A program made the translations under genes and the position numbers. The notes beneath the pieces are model-generated. The model searched no databases and was not told where the DNA came from. It saw nothing but the letters and a program-made list of their open reading frames with translations. Shown one piece after another: positions 1 to 6,442 of a stretch of 9,852 nt of DNA. Numbering within the stretch: position 1 is the first letter of the stretch; every line of letters begins with the position of its first letter. Origin of the DNA: Holdemanella sp. (GTDB taxonomy: Bacteria; Bacillota_I; Bacilli_A; Erysipelotrichales; Erysipelotrichaceae); contig JABUSD010000326.1 of the NCBI GenBank assembly GCA_021442845.1, forward strand, positions 1-9,852. Direction: 5' to 3'.

Positions 1-340
1 CCCTAGGGCAATCTCATCCTGTAGCTACAGCTGTTTTAAAAATTAAATAACAAGTTTCATTATCATTTTTCTTTATTAATTTTTTGTCAAATTCCTCGTG
101 ATCGTCACATCATTGTTTTAATTTACCATTGTCTTCTGTTATTTTGTAAGCTCTTAAAAAATCTTTAACAACCATTTTTTTGGCTTCACCATCTTCTGTG
201 TTTGGTATTTGTACCAAAACAAGCGGATTAATATTTACACCCAATTCTTTATAACGACTAATAATATCTTTCCTTTTTATTTCTGCTAAGGTTAAAATTA
301 ACCTTTCTGAATCTTCATCTCTTTTGCTAATATCTTCTTT
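1..340 (-). pseudogene. res: Fragment of a type III restriction enzyme Res subunit, apparently read with TGA as Trp
   Basis: Read leftward from about 340 to base 1, in the same frame as the HAD gene, this stretch encodes a central piece of a type III restriction-modification Res (SF2 helicase/nuclease) subunit. Seen in order: a DEDSE-type lead-in, NINPLVLVQIPN, ITEDNGKL, then past the TGA at 110-112 CDDHEEFDKKL, then NDNETCYLIFKTAVATG, a second TGA at 14-16, and DCPR. The family pattern is NGKLxxW...IFKxAxxxGWDCPRA, so both TGAs fall on conserved Trp positions. There are no other stops and no frameshift. GC is about 29% (96 of the first 330 bases, counted by hand). The piece continues off the left edge. 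It is either a decayed gene with two Trp-to-stop changes, or intact coding DNA of an organism with the UGA=Trp code. The family call rests on remembered motifs, not a search. Confidence 0.75.
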
Positions 341-925
341 TTTTAGATGAAAATGCTTCATGCATAGATCAAGGATTGGATAGGCAGGCTTTGCGATATC
401 CGGCGATTTCTGATTGGATGCATATTCAAAAAGCGCAACAACGCTTCCATTTCCCACTTCAAAACCACCTTGTTTGACTAAAACGCGATCTTTATTGGTA
501 CCAATTAAAGTAGCCCCATCCAAAAGGAAAGATAACGCTTTGGAATAGGATGCATAGGTGCACTCCTTATCCAATCCAACAAAGACAAAATCCGGTTTAT
601 CCTCTGTGATAAGAAAGCCTTCATCCATCAAAGCCATTTTCATGCCATCTCTTCCAATATAATAGGCCTTGCGCTTATCGGATATCGATTTGACATATTG
701 GCAGGATGCCATGGCACTGTTATAGAACATCCATGGTTCTATGCCTTCATATCCCATAGTAAGCATATGTTTCGCATTCTCTTTCTGGGTACGCATCGCA
801 TTGTTGGTCATAAAGATAAAAGGAATCTTTTTTTCAATGCAGTAATCCAGAAATCGTTTTGCGCTTTCAATGATAGATGTATCGCGATACATCGTTCCAT
901 CTAAATCAAAAATAAGTGTTTTCAT
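110..925 (-). CDS. Chimeric ORF: truncated HAD-IIA phosphatase joined to a type III Res fragment
   Basis: The ORF encodes 271 aa. Residues 1-195 are a HAD-IIA sugar-phosphatase-like protein (NagD/4-nitrophenylphosphatase type). Seen: the nucleophile motif DLDGTMYRD at 7-15, motif II around MTNN (39-42), the C2-type cap in the middle, and the motif III lysine in AKPAYP (178-183). The expected motif IV (GDRxxTD, the Mg2+-binding acids) and the C-terminal strand are missing. From about residue 195 the sequence becomes type III restriction Res-like, with NINPLVLVQIPN at 231-242 and ENGKL at 265-269. The stop is TGA. The start follows an AGGGGA Shine-Dalgarno just beyond the nusG terminator. The HAD half uses TGG for Trp (W65). 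As written the product lacks a key metal-binding motif and would probably be inactive. The natural HAD gene was probably about 255-265 aa. The exact substrate is unknown. The HAD assignment is firm; the reality of the fusion is doubtful. Confidence 0.8.
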   Translation of the reverse strand: MKTLIFDLDGTMYRDTSIIESAKRFLDYCIEKKIPFIFMTNNAMRTQKENAKHMLTMGYEGIEPWMFYNSAMASCQYVKSISDKRKAYYIGRDGMKMALMDEGFLITEDKPDFVFVGLDKECTYASYSKALSFLLDGATLIGTNKDRVLVKQGGFEVGNGSVVALFEYASNQKSPDIAKPAYPILDLCMKHFHLKKEDISKRDEDSERLILTLAEIKRKDIISRYKELGVNINPLVLVQIPNTEDGEAKKMVVKDFLRAYKITEDNGKLKQ

Positions 926-937
926 AAATCCCCTAAC

Positions 938-960
938 AAAAAAGAGTTCATTTGAACTCC
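938..960 (-). terminator. Rho-independent terminator after nusG
   Basis: On the minus strand a 6-bp stem GAGTTC/GAACTC with loop AAAT is followed by TTTTTT. It begins one base after the nusG stop codon and so closes the cysS-to-nusG transcription unit. The HAD gene's Shine-Dalgarno lies just beyond its U tract, so HAD expression would need readthrough or a promoter inside nusG. Confidence 0.85.
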
Positions 961-1512
961 TTATTCCTGTTCTACTTTCTTAAGGTCAACATATGGAATT
1001 TCAGTTGGTGTTTCACGACCAAATAGAATTAGAAGTACAGTTGCTTCCTTCTTTTCCTCATCCATTTCTTCCACTGTACCTGAATATCCTTCAAAGGCAC
1101 CATGTAGAATTTCCACTGTGTCACCTTTTTCAAAGTCAACCTGGATATTCATATCCTGTTTACCGATTCGACGAAGCACTCCATCCACTTCTTCCTGAGG
1201 AACAGGGAATGGTTTTGCCCCTTTACCAGAAGATCCGATAAATCCCGTTACACCTGGTGTGTTACGAACAACATACCATGCTTCATCTGTCATGATCATC
1301 TGAACAAGAAGATATCCTGAGAATAGATTTCTAACCTTTTCAACAGGTTTTCCATTCTTATATTCAATTTCTTTTTCTTCGGCTACAACAACCTGGAATA
1401 GTGTATCTTCCAATCCCATTGTACTGATACGGCGCAATAGGTTTTCCTTAACACGATTTTCCTGTCCTGCATATGTATTGACTACATACCATTCTTTTTT
1501 TAGTTCTGACAT
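961..1512 (-). CDS. nusG: Transcription termination/antitermination factor NusG
   Basis: NusG (183 aa) binds the RNA polymerase clamp and modulates pausing, termination and antitermination. The NGN domain covers about residues 6-118, opening with EWYVVNTYAGQE and containing the hydrophobic FSGYLLVQM stretch (64-72). The KOW domain lies at about 127-182 (GDTVEILHGAFEGYSGTV). The length is normal. An in-frame ATG seven codons upstream would overlap secE, but AAGGAGA precedes the MSELKKEW start by about 9 nt, and this Shine-Dalgarno overlaps the secE stop codon, implying tight coupling. It is the last gene of its operon before the terminator at 938-960. The usual next genes rplK and rplA do not follow. 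Confidence 0.95.
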   Translation of the reverse strand: MSELKKEWYVVNTYAGQENRVKENLLRRISTMGLEDTLFQVVVAEEKEIEYKNGKPVEKVRNLFSGYLLVQMIMTDEAWYVVRNTPGVTGFIGSSGKGAKPFPVPQEEVDGVLRRIGKQDMNIQVDFEKGDTVEILHGAFEGYSGTVEEMDEEKKEATVLLILFGRETPTEIPYVDLKKVEQE

Positions 1513-1525
1513 CTTTCGTCTCTCC

Positions 1526-1723
1526 TTATGCATTTAAAATTAATTGAATTAATCCTGAAGCAGCAAATTCACAGATAAAGAAATAAACTCCAAATAATAA
1601 AGTAAAAATCACAACAATTGCACTTGTTCCCATCAAACCTTTAAAACTTGGCCATTCAACTTTCTTTAATTCTTCAATTACTTTCGCTGGAGTATATGCT
1701 CTTTCCTTCTTTTCCTTTGCCAT
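1526..1723 (-). CDS. secE: Preprotein translocase subunit SecE
   Basis: SecE (65 aa) is the single-span subunit that clamps the SecYEG protein-export channel in the cytoplasmic membrane. Seen: a basic N-terminus (MAKEKKERAY), the amphipathic VIEELKKVEWPSF segment (15-27) with the conserved VxWPS signature of SecE, and one transmembrane helix at about 33-55. I chose MAKEKK because AGGTAGG lies about 9 nt upstream of it. The longer ATGs at 1732 and 1774 lack a properly placed ribosome binding site, and the longest start would overlap rpmG. It lies 16 nt after rpmG and 13 nt before nusG, the standard rpmG-secE-nusG order. Confidence 0.93.
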   Translation of the reverse strand: MAKEKKERAYTPAKVIEELKKVEWPSFKGLMGTSAIVVIFTLLFGVYFFICEFAASGLIQLILNA

Positions 1724-1739
1724 ACTTATCATCCTACCT

Positions 1740-1889
1740 TTATTTTGTTTCCTTATGCATTGTGTGTTTTCCACACTTTGGGCAAAACTTCTTTATTTCA
1801 AGACGTGTTGTATGCGTCTTTTTATTTTTTTCTGTTACATAGTTTCTTGACAAACATTCGGTGCAAGTCAAAATTACTTTATCTGCCAT
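1740..1889 (-). CDS. rpmG: 50S ribosomal protein L33 (zinc-binding, RpmGB-like)
   Basis: This short gene encodes 49 aa, beginning [12 protein letters not shown] and ending [10 protein letters not shown]. Four cysteines in two CxxC pairs (C9/C12 and C36/C39) form the zinc ribbon of the C+ type of L33, so it is the zinc-dependent paralogue rather than a C- form. The length matches the family (about 49-50 aa). TAGGAGTG sits about 7 nt before the start. Its position between a sigma factor gene and secE is the same as rpmGB in Bacillus. L33 binds 23S rRNA in the large ribosomal subunit near the E site. Confidence 0.93.
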   Translation of the reverse strand: MADKVILTCTECLSRNYVTEKNKKTHTTRLEIKKFCPKCGKHTMHKETK

Positions 1890-1929
1890 TTGTATCACTC
1901 CTATAACCATTAAAGTTTACCAATTCAAT

Positions 1930-2520
1930 TTAAGCTTTGTCAATTGATAGAAGCAATTTTTGTATCTTTTTTATTTCATATCGTACTTTTGAATCCGATA
2001 TATGCAATGTTTTTGCGATTTCCCTATTGGAATAGTTTTCTTTTAGAAGCGTAAATATATCATAGTCAATTGATTTCAACTGCCTTTGAACTACCTTTTC
2101 ATACGCTTCCACTTCCATTTTTAACAGGACATGCGCATGGGTATCTAAAGTGGATGGATATCCAAGAATATCCACATACTGATAACGTGTATGTTCAGAA
2201 ATCTTAGCATCCATAGAAACCGCAGGATATGAATAATGACATAGCTTACGGATGAATGTATACAGCTGGTTTTGAACCGCCTTTTTATAATAGGTTATAA
2301 AATGCGCTTTCTGATTTATTCTATAAGAATGAATACAATTTACAAGCGTTACATCCGCAAGCGACAGGAATTCATATTCTTCCACATCTTCAAAGTTTTC
2401 CAAAGCCGTTCCATTGATCACATTGTGGACAATCGGCCTAAAATAAGCGATTAAAATGGAAAGGGCTTCTTCATCCATTAAAAAATAATAATAAATATAT
2501 TCATATATATTGAATTTCAT
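1930..2520 (-). CDS. Divergent SigH-like sigma-70 family factor
   Basis: A 196-aa protein, slightly shorter than SigH of Bacillus (about 218 aa). A region-2-like helical segment covers about residues 16-95 (core polymerase and -10 binding). A region-4 helix-turn-helix lies at about 150-190, with SNREIAKTLHISDSKVRYEI as the HTH (164-183) and a preceding FTLLKENY, typical of sigma region 4. Identity to textbook SigH is low by eye, and the assignment leans on synteny: the gene sits between rlmB and rpmG, the place of sigH in Bacilli and Clostridia. SigH drives early sporulation and competence in Bacillus; whether that holds here is unknown. The start follows AAAGGAGTG, which is folded into a hairpin (2528-2548). 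No symbol is given because orthology is inferred. Confidence 0.7.
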   Translation of the reverse strand: MKFNIYEYIYYYFLMDEEALSILIAYFRPIVHNVINGTALENFEDVEEYEFLSLADVTLVNCIHSYRINQKAHFITYYKKAVQNQLYTFIRKLCHYSYPAVSMDAKISEHTRYQYVDILGYPSTLDTHAHVLLKMEVEAYEKVVQRQLKSIDYDIFTLLKENYSNREIAKTLHISDSKVRYEIKKIQKLLLSIDKA

Positions 2521-2527
2521 AATCTTC

Positions 2528-2548
2528 TCACTCCTTTTATCGGAGTGA
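2528..2548 (-). promoter_or_regulatory. Hairpin sequestering the sigma gene's Shine-Dalgarno
   Basis: On the minus strand TCACTCC pairs perfectly with GGAGTGA across a 7-nt loop. The 3' arm contains the AGGAG ribosome binding site of the sigma gene (10 nt before its ATG). The 5' arm begins about 10 nt after the rlmB stop codon, so a ribosome finishing rlmB would cover and melt the stem. There is no U tract on the 3' side, so it is not a terminator. The structure is seen; translational coupling is inferred. Confidence 0.5.
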
Positions 2549-2558
2549 AAAAGAAATA

Positions 2559-3272
2559 TTAAACAGGATTTCTCTGTCCGTAAATTTCATAGAGAAGGAT
2601 GGCACAGGCAACACTGGCATTCAGCGATGTGATGGTACCAGCCATAGGAAGACATACCATATAATCACATTGCTTCTTAACAACCGGTGACATGCCTTTC
2701 CCTTCAGAACCGATGACAAGAACAAGGGGAACATCATAGATTCCCTTGCGATAATCTCTGGCATGATCCATATCACTGCCTACAATCCAATAGCCTTCTT
2801 CCTTCATCTTTTTTAATGTCTGGGAAAGATTGGTCACAATCGATACCGGTATGGTATAGGCAGCTCCTGTTGAAGCTTTAATCGCAGCCGGTGTTAAGCC
2901 CGCACTGTTATGCTTGCATAGGATGACACCATCCACACCTGCACAGTCACAGGTTCTTAATATAGCGCCTACATTGTGGGGATCCTGGATTCCATCCAAG
3001 GCAACATAAAGCCCTGTTCCCTTTTTCTTTTTTAAAAGTTCTTCTATCGAATAGGTAGGAATCTCCTTAACCCTTGCCGCAATGCCCTGATGGTGTTCAC
3101 ATTTGGCAATGGCATCCAGTTCCTTTTTGGAAACAACCTTTACCGGACAGCTTAATTCCTTTAGGGAATTCCATACACGATGATCTTTCAATCCCTGTAA
3201 TACATATACATTTTCAATTGACTGTTCATCATTTTGAATCTGAGACCAGACATTCTTTCCATAGACAATCAT
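2559..3272 (-). CDS. rlmB: 23S rRNA 2'-O-ribose methyltransferase RlmB (SpoU/TrmH family)
   Basis: A 237-aa SPOUT methyltransferase predicted to methylate the 2'-OH of a guanosine of 23S rRNA (G2251 in E. coli numbering), using SAM. The N-terminal L30e-like RNA-binding domain spans about 1-70. The catalytic domain follows: motif 1 at DPHNVGAILRT (97-107) with the conserved N and R, motif 2 at VIGSEGKGMS (186-195), and motif 3 at SLNASVACAILLYE (216-229), which form the trefoil-knot cofactor site. The length is normal. The start overlaps the mrnC stop as ATGA, showing translational coupling. B. subtilis RlmB (YacO) occupies the same place. Confidence 0.92.
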   Translation of the reverse strand: MIVYGKNVWSQIQNDEQSIENVYVLQGLKDHRVWNSLKELSCPVKVVSKKELDAIAKCEHHQGIAARVKEIPTYSIEELLKKKKGTGLYVALDGIQDPHNVGAILRTCDCAGVDGVILCKHNSAGLTPAAIKASTGAAYTIPVSIVTNLSQTLKKMKEEGYWIVGSDMDHARDYRKGIYDVPLVLVIGSEGKGMSPVVKKQCDYMVCLPMAGTITSLNASVACAILLYEIYGQRNPV

Positions 3273-3655
3273 AAGCTATCTCCTAAACGAACAATTTCAT
3301 CAAGAAGCATTTTCAACCGTTCTTCATGATGATATAGATAAAGGTATCCAAGTAAAGCTTCCAGTGCTGTTGCCTCCAGATACGTCTTTCCATCGGCATT
3401 CTTTGCCTTTGAATGGATTGTTGCGTTTCTGCCGCGATTTAGAATCATCTTTTCATCTTCAGTAAAGAAATCAGCCTCTACTAACGCATTCAAAATGATT
3501 GACTGTCCTTTGGCACTACAGATTCTTGCACTTTTCTTCTGTAGTACATCCGCTTTGCGATAGCCTTTTTCAAGGATATGCTTACGGATTTCAAAAGTCA
3601 TAATCGCATCACCAAGCCAGGCAAGGCTTGTCGCATTTTCCGTAACAATCTCCAT
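3269..3655 (-). CDS. mrnC: Mini-ribonuclease 3 (MrnC)
   Basis: A 128-aa RNase III catalytic domain without a double-stranded RNA-binding domain, which processes the ends of 23S rRNA precursor. Seen: the LAWLGDA motif (11-17) with catalytic D16, and the second acidic motif YLEATALEALLGYLYL (92-107) with E94/E99, as in MrnC. The length is typical (about 130-140 aa). The start overlaps the cysS stop by one base (TAATG), and its TGA stop overlaps the rlmB start. That TGA stop is direct evidence for the standard meaning of TGA in this genome. Its order after cysS is the Bacilli arrangement. Confidence 0.93.
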   Translation of the reverse strand: MEIVTENATSLAWLGDAIMTFEIRKHILEKGYRKADVLQKKSARICSAKGQSIILNALVEADFFTEDEKMILNRGRNATIHSKAKNADGKTYLEATALEALLGYLYLYHHEERLKMLLDEIVRLGDSL

Positions 3656-4989
3656 TAGATAATTCCTTTTTCCTGTAATAATTTACGTAAACCATCTGCA
3701 ACTTCAAAATTCTTTTCCTTTACAGCCACTCGCCAATCGGCATACATTGTACGGTCTTCATCGTTCATCTTTAAACGGTTGTATTTAACACCAAGAACGT
3801 ACAATTCCTTTTCCAATGTATTGACAAGCTTTCCAATCAGATCTGTATCCAGAGGACGTTTACGAACGTTCTGGTTAATCGATTTGACTGTATCCAGTAC
3901 CGTTGTGATCGCATTTGGTGTATTTAAATCATCATTTAACGCATCAATAAAGCGCGACCATAAACCATCATCCAGACCTTCTACATCCTGGATATTGGCA
4001 AGTTCCAATTGAAGGCATGCCTGTTTATAAGCGGTAAGGATCTTGTTCAATTCCTTTTCAGATGCATTGATCATCTCTTCTGAAATGTTCAATGTGGCTC
4101 TATACTGGCTGGAAATCATAGCCCAGCGCATTGTATTTCCCCCATACGTTGCGATTAAATCCTTTGCCCATCTTACATTTCCAAGCGATTTGGACATCTT
4201 TGTACCATCAATGTTGATCATACCATTGTGTACCCATGTATTGGCTAGCGGTGTTGAATGGCATGCACGGCATTGGGCAATTTCATTTTCATGGTGTGGG
4301 AATTTCAAATCCAGACCACCCCCATGAATATCAATCAGGTTTCGCTTGAAGACATCCTGAATCATGACAACACATTCAGTATGCCATCCAGGTCTTCCCT
4401 TTGACCAAGGCGTATCCCATTGGATTCCCTTATCGGTTGCCTTCCACAATGTGAAATCCAGTGGATTCTCCTTCATTGTGTTTTCATCAATACGAGCCCC
4501 CACCACAAGATCTTCAATATTCTGATGGGATAATTCCCCATAGTTCTTATCGCTTTCCACACGGAAATAGACATCTCCACCAACCTGGTAGGCGGCCCCT
4601 TTATCAATCAGTTCCTGAATGAAGGCAATGATCTGATCCATTGTCTCTGTCACTCTTGGGGCATAATCGGGTAAATCCGCATTCAATCCGAAACGGACAT
4701 CATTGTATGCTTTGATATATTTATCCGTAATTTCTTTTTCACTCACATTCTGCTCAATGGCAGTATTAATAATCTTGTCATCAACATCTGTATAGTTGCT
4801 GGCAAATGTTACATCATAGCCTTGTACCGTTAAAGCTTTCTTTAATGTATCAAAGACTACGATAGGCCGGGCATTTCCAATGTGAGGATAATTGTATACA
4901 GTTGGCCCACATACATACATGGAAATCTTCCCTTCTTCAATCGGTCTGATTTCTTCAACAGTCTGTGTATAGCTGTTATATAATTTCAT
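3655..4989 (-). CDS. cysS: Cysteinyl-tRNA synthetase
   Basis: A 444-aa class I aminoacyl-tRNA synthetase that charges tRNA-Cys in the cytoplasm. Seen: MYVCGPTVYN with zinc ligand C27, the HIGH-type motif HIGN (36-39), further zinc ligands C206 (HTEC), H232 and E236 (FPHHENE), and KMSKS at 264-268. The C-terminal anticodon-binding part follows. It is slightly shorter than the usual 460-470 aa, with the shortening in the C-terminal domain. The start has AGGAG about 8 nt upstream. A hairpin/U-tract lies 19-41 nt upstream with no room for a promoter in between, so cysS must be reached by transcription through that element. No cysE lies next to it. Confidence 0.96.
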   Translation of the reverse strand: MKLYNSYTQTVEEIRPIEEGKISMYVCGPTVYNYPHIGNARPIVVFDTLKKALTVQGYDVTFASNYTDVDDKIINTAIEQNVSEKEITDKYIKAYNDVRFGLNADLPDYAPRVTETMDQIIAFIQELIDKGAAYQVGGDVYFRVESDKNYGELSHQNIEDLVVGARIDENTMKENPLDFTLWKATDKGIQWDTPWSKGRPGWHTECVVMIQDVFKRNLIDIHGGGLDLKFPHHENEIAQCRACHSTPLANTWVHNGMINIDGTKMSKSLGNVRWAKDLIATYGGNTMRWAMISSQYRATLNISEEMINASEKELNKILTAYKQACLQLELANIQDVEGLDDGLWSRFIDALNDDLNTPNAITTVLDTVKSINQNVRKRPLDTDLIGKLVNTLEKELYVLGVKYNRLKMNDEDRTMYADWRVAVKEKNFEVADGLRKLLQEKGII

Positions 4990-5007
4990 ATCTTTGCTCC
5001 TTTCCTT

Positions 5008-5030
5008 AAAAAAAGCATCTTTAAATGCTT
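5008..5030 (-). terminator. Hairpin with U tract between the small gene and cysS (possible attenuator)
   Basis: On the minus strand AAGCAT/ATGCTT forms a 6-bp stem with a 6-nt loop, followed by a run of seven T. It lies between the stop of the 56-aa gene and the ribosome binding site of cysS. The stem is short and AT-rich, so termination is probably partial. It could reduce cysS-operon expression relative to the first gene. Confidence 0.6.
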
Positions 5031-5035
5031 ATAAT

Positions 5036-5206
5036 CTATTCTTCTTCATCCTGATGCAGTTCCAAAGAGATATCGCGAAACATCTGCATGAATTCTGGAT
5101 TGACTCCATCTTCCTTCATCTTCTCTATATAGGCTTTATCAAAATCATCAAGATCCTTTGTCAATTCATCTCTATCTTCATCTGAAATACTAACACGAAT
5201 TGCCAT
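5036..5206 (-). CDS. Small acidic protein of unknown function
   Basis: I do not recognise this 56-aa protein. It begins MAIRVSISDEDRDEL and is rich in Asp and Glu throughout, ending in an acidic QDEEE tail. It has no membrane segment, no signal peptide and no cysteine. The pattern suggests a helical, soluble cytoplasmic protein. The stop is TAG. I chose the internal ATG because GGTGAT precedes it and the promoter at 5233-5261 would put the longer start (5218) only a few bases from the transcript 5' end. It is the first gene of the unit leading into cysS, separated from it by a hairpin/U-tract. A leader-peptide role is possible but unsupported, since it contains no Cys codons. Confidence 0.6.
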   Translation of the reverse strand: MAIRVSISDEDRDELTKDLDDFDKAYIEKMKEDGVNPEFMQMFRDISLELHQDEEE

Positions 5207-5232
5207 GTTTATCACCATCCAATCGTACCATT

Positions 5233-5261
5233 AGAATACATTAAAATAGGCTTTTTTTCAA
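5233..5261 (-). promoter_or_regulatory. Sigma-A-type promoter for the small gene and cysS operon
   Basis: On the minus strand TTGAAA and TATTCT are separated by exactly 17 bp (5 of 6 and 4 of 6 matches to consensus). Transcription would start near 5226, about 20 nt before the small gene's ATG. It is the only good promoter I see upstream of cysS. Confidence 0.6.
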
Positions 5262-5276
5262 GAAAGGCACACAATG

Positions 5277-5308
5277 AAAAAGGCGCTTATGATAAGCACC
5301 TTTTTTTT
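5277..5308 (-). terminator. Rho-independent terminator after gap
   Basis: On the minus strand GGTGCTTA/TAAGCGCC pairs with one U-G wobble around a 3-nt loop (5282-5300), then TTTTT (5277-5281). It lies about 30 nt after the gap stop. A run of eight T on the plus side would also allow termination in that direction, but the wobble becomes a C-A mismatch there and no rightward gene precedes it. Confidence 0.8.
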
Positions 5309-5329
5309 CACTCAATTATAATCAGATTA

Positions 5330-6343
5330 TTAAGCTAATTCTGAGAAGTATTTGATTGTACGAACCATCTGGCTAGTGTATGAGTTTTCGTTGTCATACC
5401 AAGAAACAACCTGAACTTCACTAGTTCCGTTTCCAAGGTTCATAACCATAGTCTGAGTAGCATCAAATAATGATCCATATCTCATACCAACGATGTCACT
5501 TGAAACGATTTCGTCAGTGTTGTATCCGAATGATTCAGTAGCAGCAGCCTTCATAGCAGCGTTGATTTCGTCAACTGTTGGAGCACCTTCAACTACAGCT
5601 GTTAAGATTGTTGTAGATCCTGTAGGAGTAGGAACACGCTGAGCAGCACCGATTAATTTTCCGTTTAATTCAGGGATAACTAATCCGATAGCCTTAGCAG
5701 CACCTGTAGAGTTTGGAACGATGTTTACAGCAGCTGCACGAGAACGACGTAAGTCACCTTTACGCTGAGGTCCGTCTAATGTCATCTGGTCACCTGTGTA
5801 AGCGTGGATTGTACACATAATTCCTGATTGGATTGGAGCTAATTTGTTAAGAGCATCAGCCATAGGAGCCAAGCAGTTTGTTGTACATGAAGCTGCAGAA
5901 ATAACTGTATCTTCTGGTTTTAATGTTTTGTGGTTTACATTGTAAACGATTGTTGGTAAGTCGTTTCCAGCTGGAGCAGAGATAACAACTTTACGAGCAC
6001 CTGCTTCGATGTGAGCAGAAGCTTTAGCTTTAGATGTATAGAATCCTGTACATTCTAATACAACGTCAACTCCTAATTCACCCCATGGTAATTCAGCAGC
6101 ATTAGCCTTAGCATAGATAGTGATTTCTTTTCCATCAACTGTGATTGAGTTTTCACCAGCTACAACTGTGTCAGCCTTAGCATAAGTTCCCTGAGTTGAA
6201 TCATACTTTAATAAGTGAGCTAACATTTTAGGGCTAGTTAAGTCGTTGATAGCAACTACATCATACCCTTCAGCACCAAACATTTGTCTGAATGCAAGAC
6301 GTCCAATACGTCCAAAACCATTAATAGCAACTTTTACTGTCAT
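5330..6343 (-). CDS. gap: Glyceraldehyde-3-phosphate dehydrogenase, NAD-dependent type
   Basis: A 337-aa glycolytic enzyme oxidising glyceraldehyde 3-phosphate to 1,3-bisphosphoglycerate. Seen: the Rossmann motif INGFGRIGR (7-15), D34 in AINDL that binds the NAD ribose, the active-site [12 protein letters not shown] (149-160) with catalytic C153, H180 in IHAYTGDQ, and the sugar-phosphate loop [12 protein letters not shown] with NSTGAAKA. The length is normal. An upstream in-frame ATG at 6370 is rejected because the strong AAAGGAGG lies inside that extension, 10 nt before the MTVKV start. Codon use is highly biased, as expected for an abundant enzyme. It is monocistronic, with its own consensus promoter and terminator, and no cggR or pgk neighbour in the window. 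Confidence 0.97.
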   Translation of the reverse strand: MTVKVAINGFGRIGRLAFRQMFGAEGYDVVAINDLTSPKMLAHLLKYDSTQGTYAKADTVVAGENSITVDGKEITIYAKANAAELPWGELGVDVVLECTGFYTSKAKASAHIEAGARKVVISAPAGNDLPTIVYNVNHKTLKPEDTVISAASCTTNCLAPMADALNKLAPIQSGIMCTIHAYTGDQMTLDGPQRKGDLRRSRAAAVNIVPNSTGAAKAIGLVIPELNGKLIGAAQRVPTPTGSTTILTAVVEGAPTVDEINAAMKAAATESFGYNTDEIVSSDIVGMRYGSLFDATQTMVMNLGNGTSEVQVVSWYDNENSYTSQMVRTIKYFSELA

Positions 6344-6374
6344 GTCAGTAAATCCTCCTTTAAATTTCATTAAT

Positions 6375-6403
6375 ATTATAAGTAATATTGCGACTTATGT
6401 CAA
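6375..6403 (-). promoter_or_regulatory. Consensus sigma-A promoter of gap
   Basis: On the minus strand perfect TTGACA and TATAAT are separated by exactly 17 bp. This is as strong as housekeeping promoters get and fits a highly expressed gene. Two AATATT copies flank the -10 region (6372-6377 and 6384-6389), which may simply be AT-richness. Confidence 0.9.
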
Positions 6404-6442
6404 TGAATTCACAGTGTTTTAAACGGCTTGCCAATACAAAAG

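Noticed and set aside
1..8. Palindrome CCCTAGGG at the window edge as an integration or restriction scar.
   Set aside because: It is explained by the codons for CPR of the conserved Res motif GWDCPR(A), read on the minus strand.
698..904. Open frame on the plus strand opposite the HAD gene, and similar short frames opposite nusG, cysS, rlmB and the Lrp-type gene.
   Set aside because: They lack ribosome binding sites and recognisable motifs, and lie wholly inside well-supported genes on the other strand.
5008..5226. A T-box riboswitch controlling cysS.
   Set aside because: No T-box consensus or antiterminator fold is visible, and the leader before the hairpin is occupied by the small coding frame; the hairpin alone does not support the call.
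6371..6389. AATATT repeats around the gap -10 box as a CggR-like operator.
   Set aside because: AATATT is self-complementary and the region is very AT-rich; no extended symmetry or known operator is present and no cggR gene is nearby.
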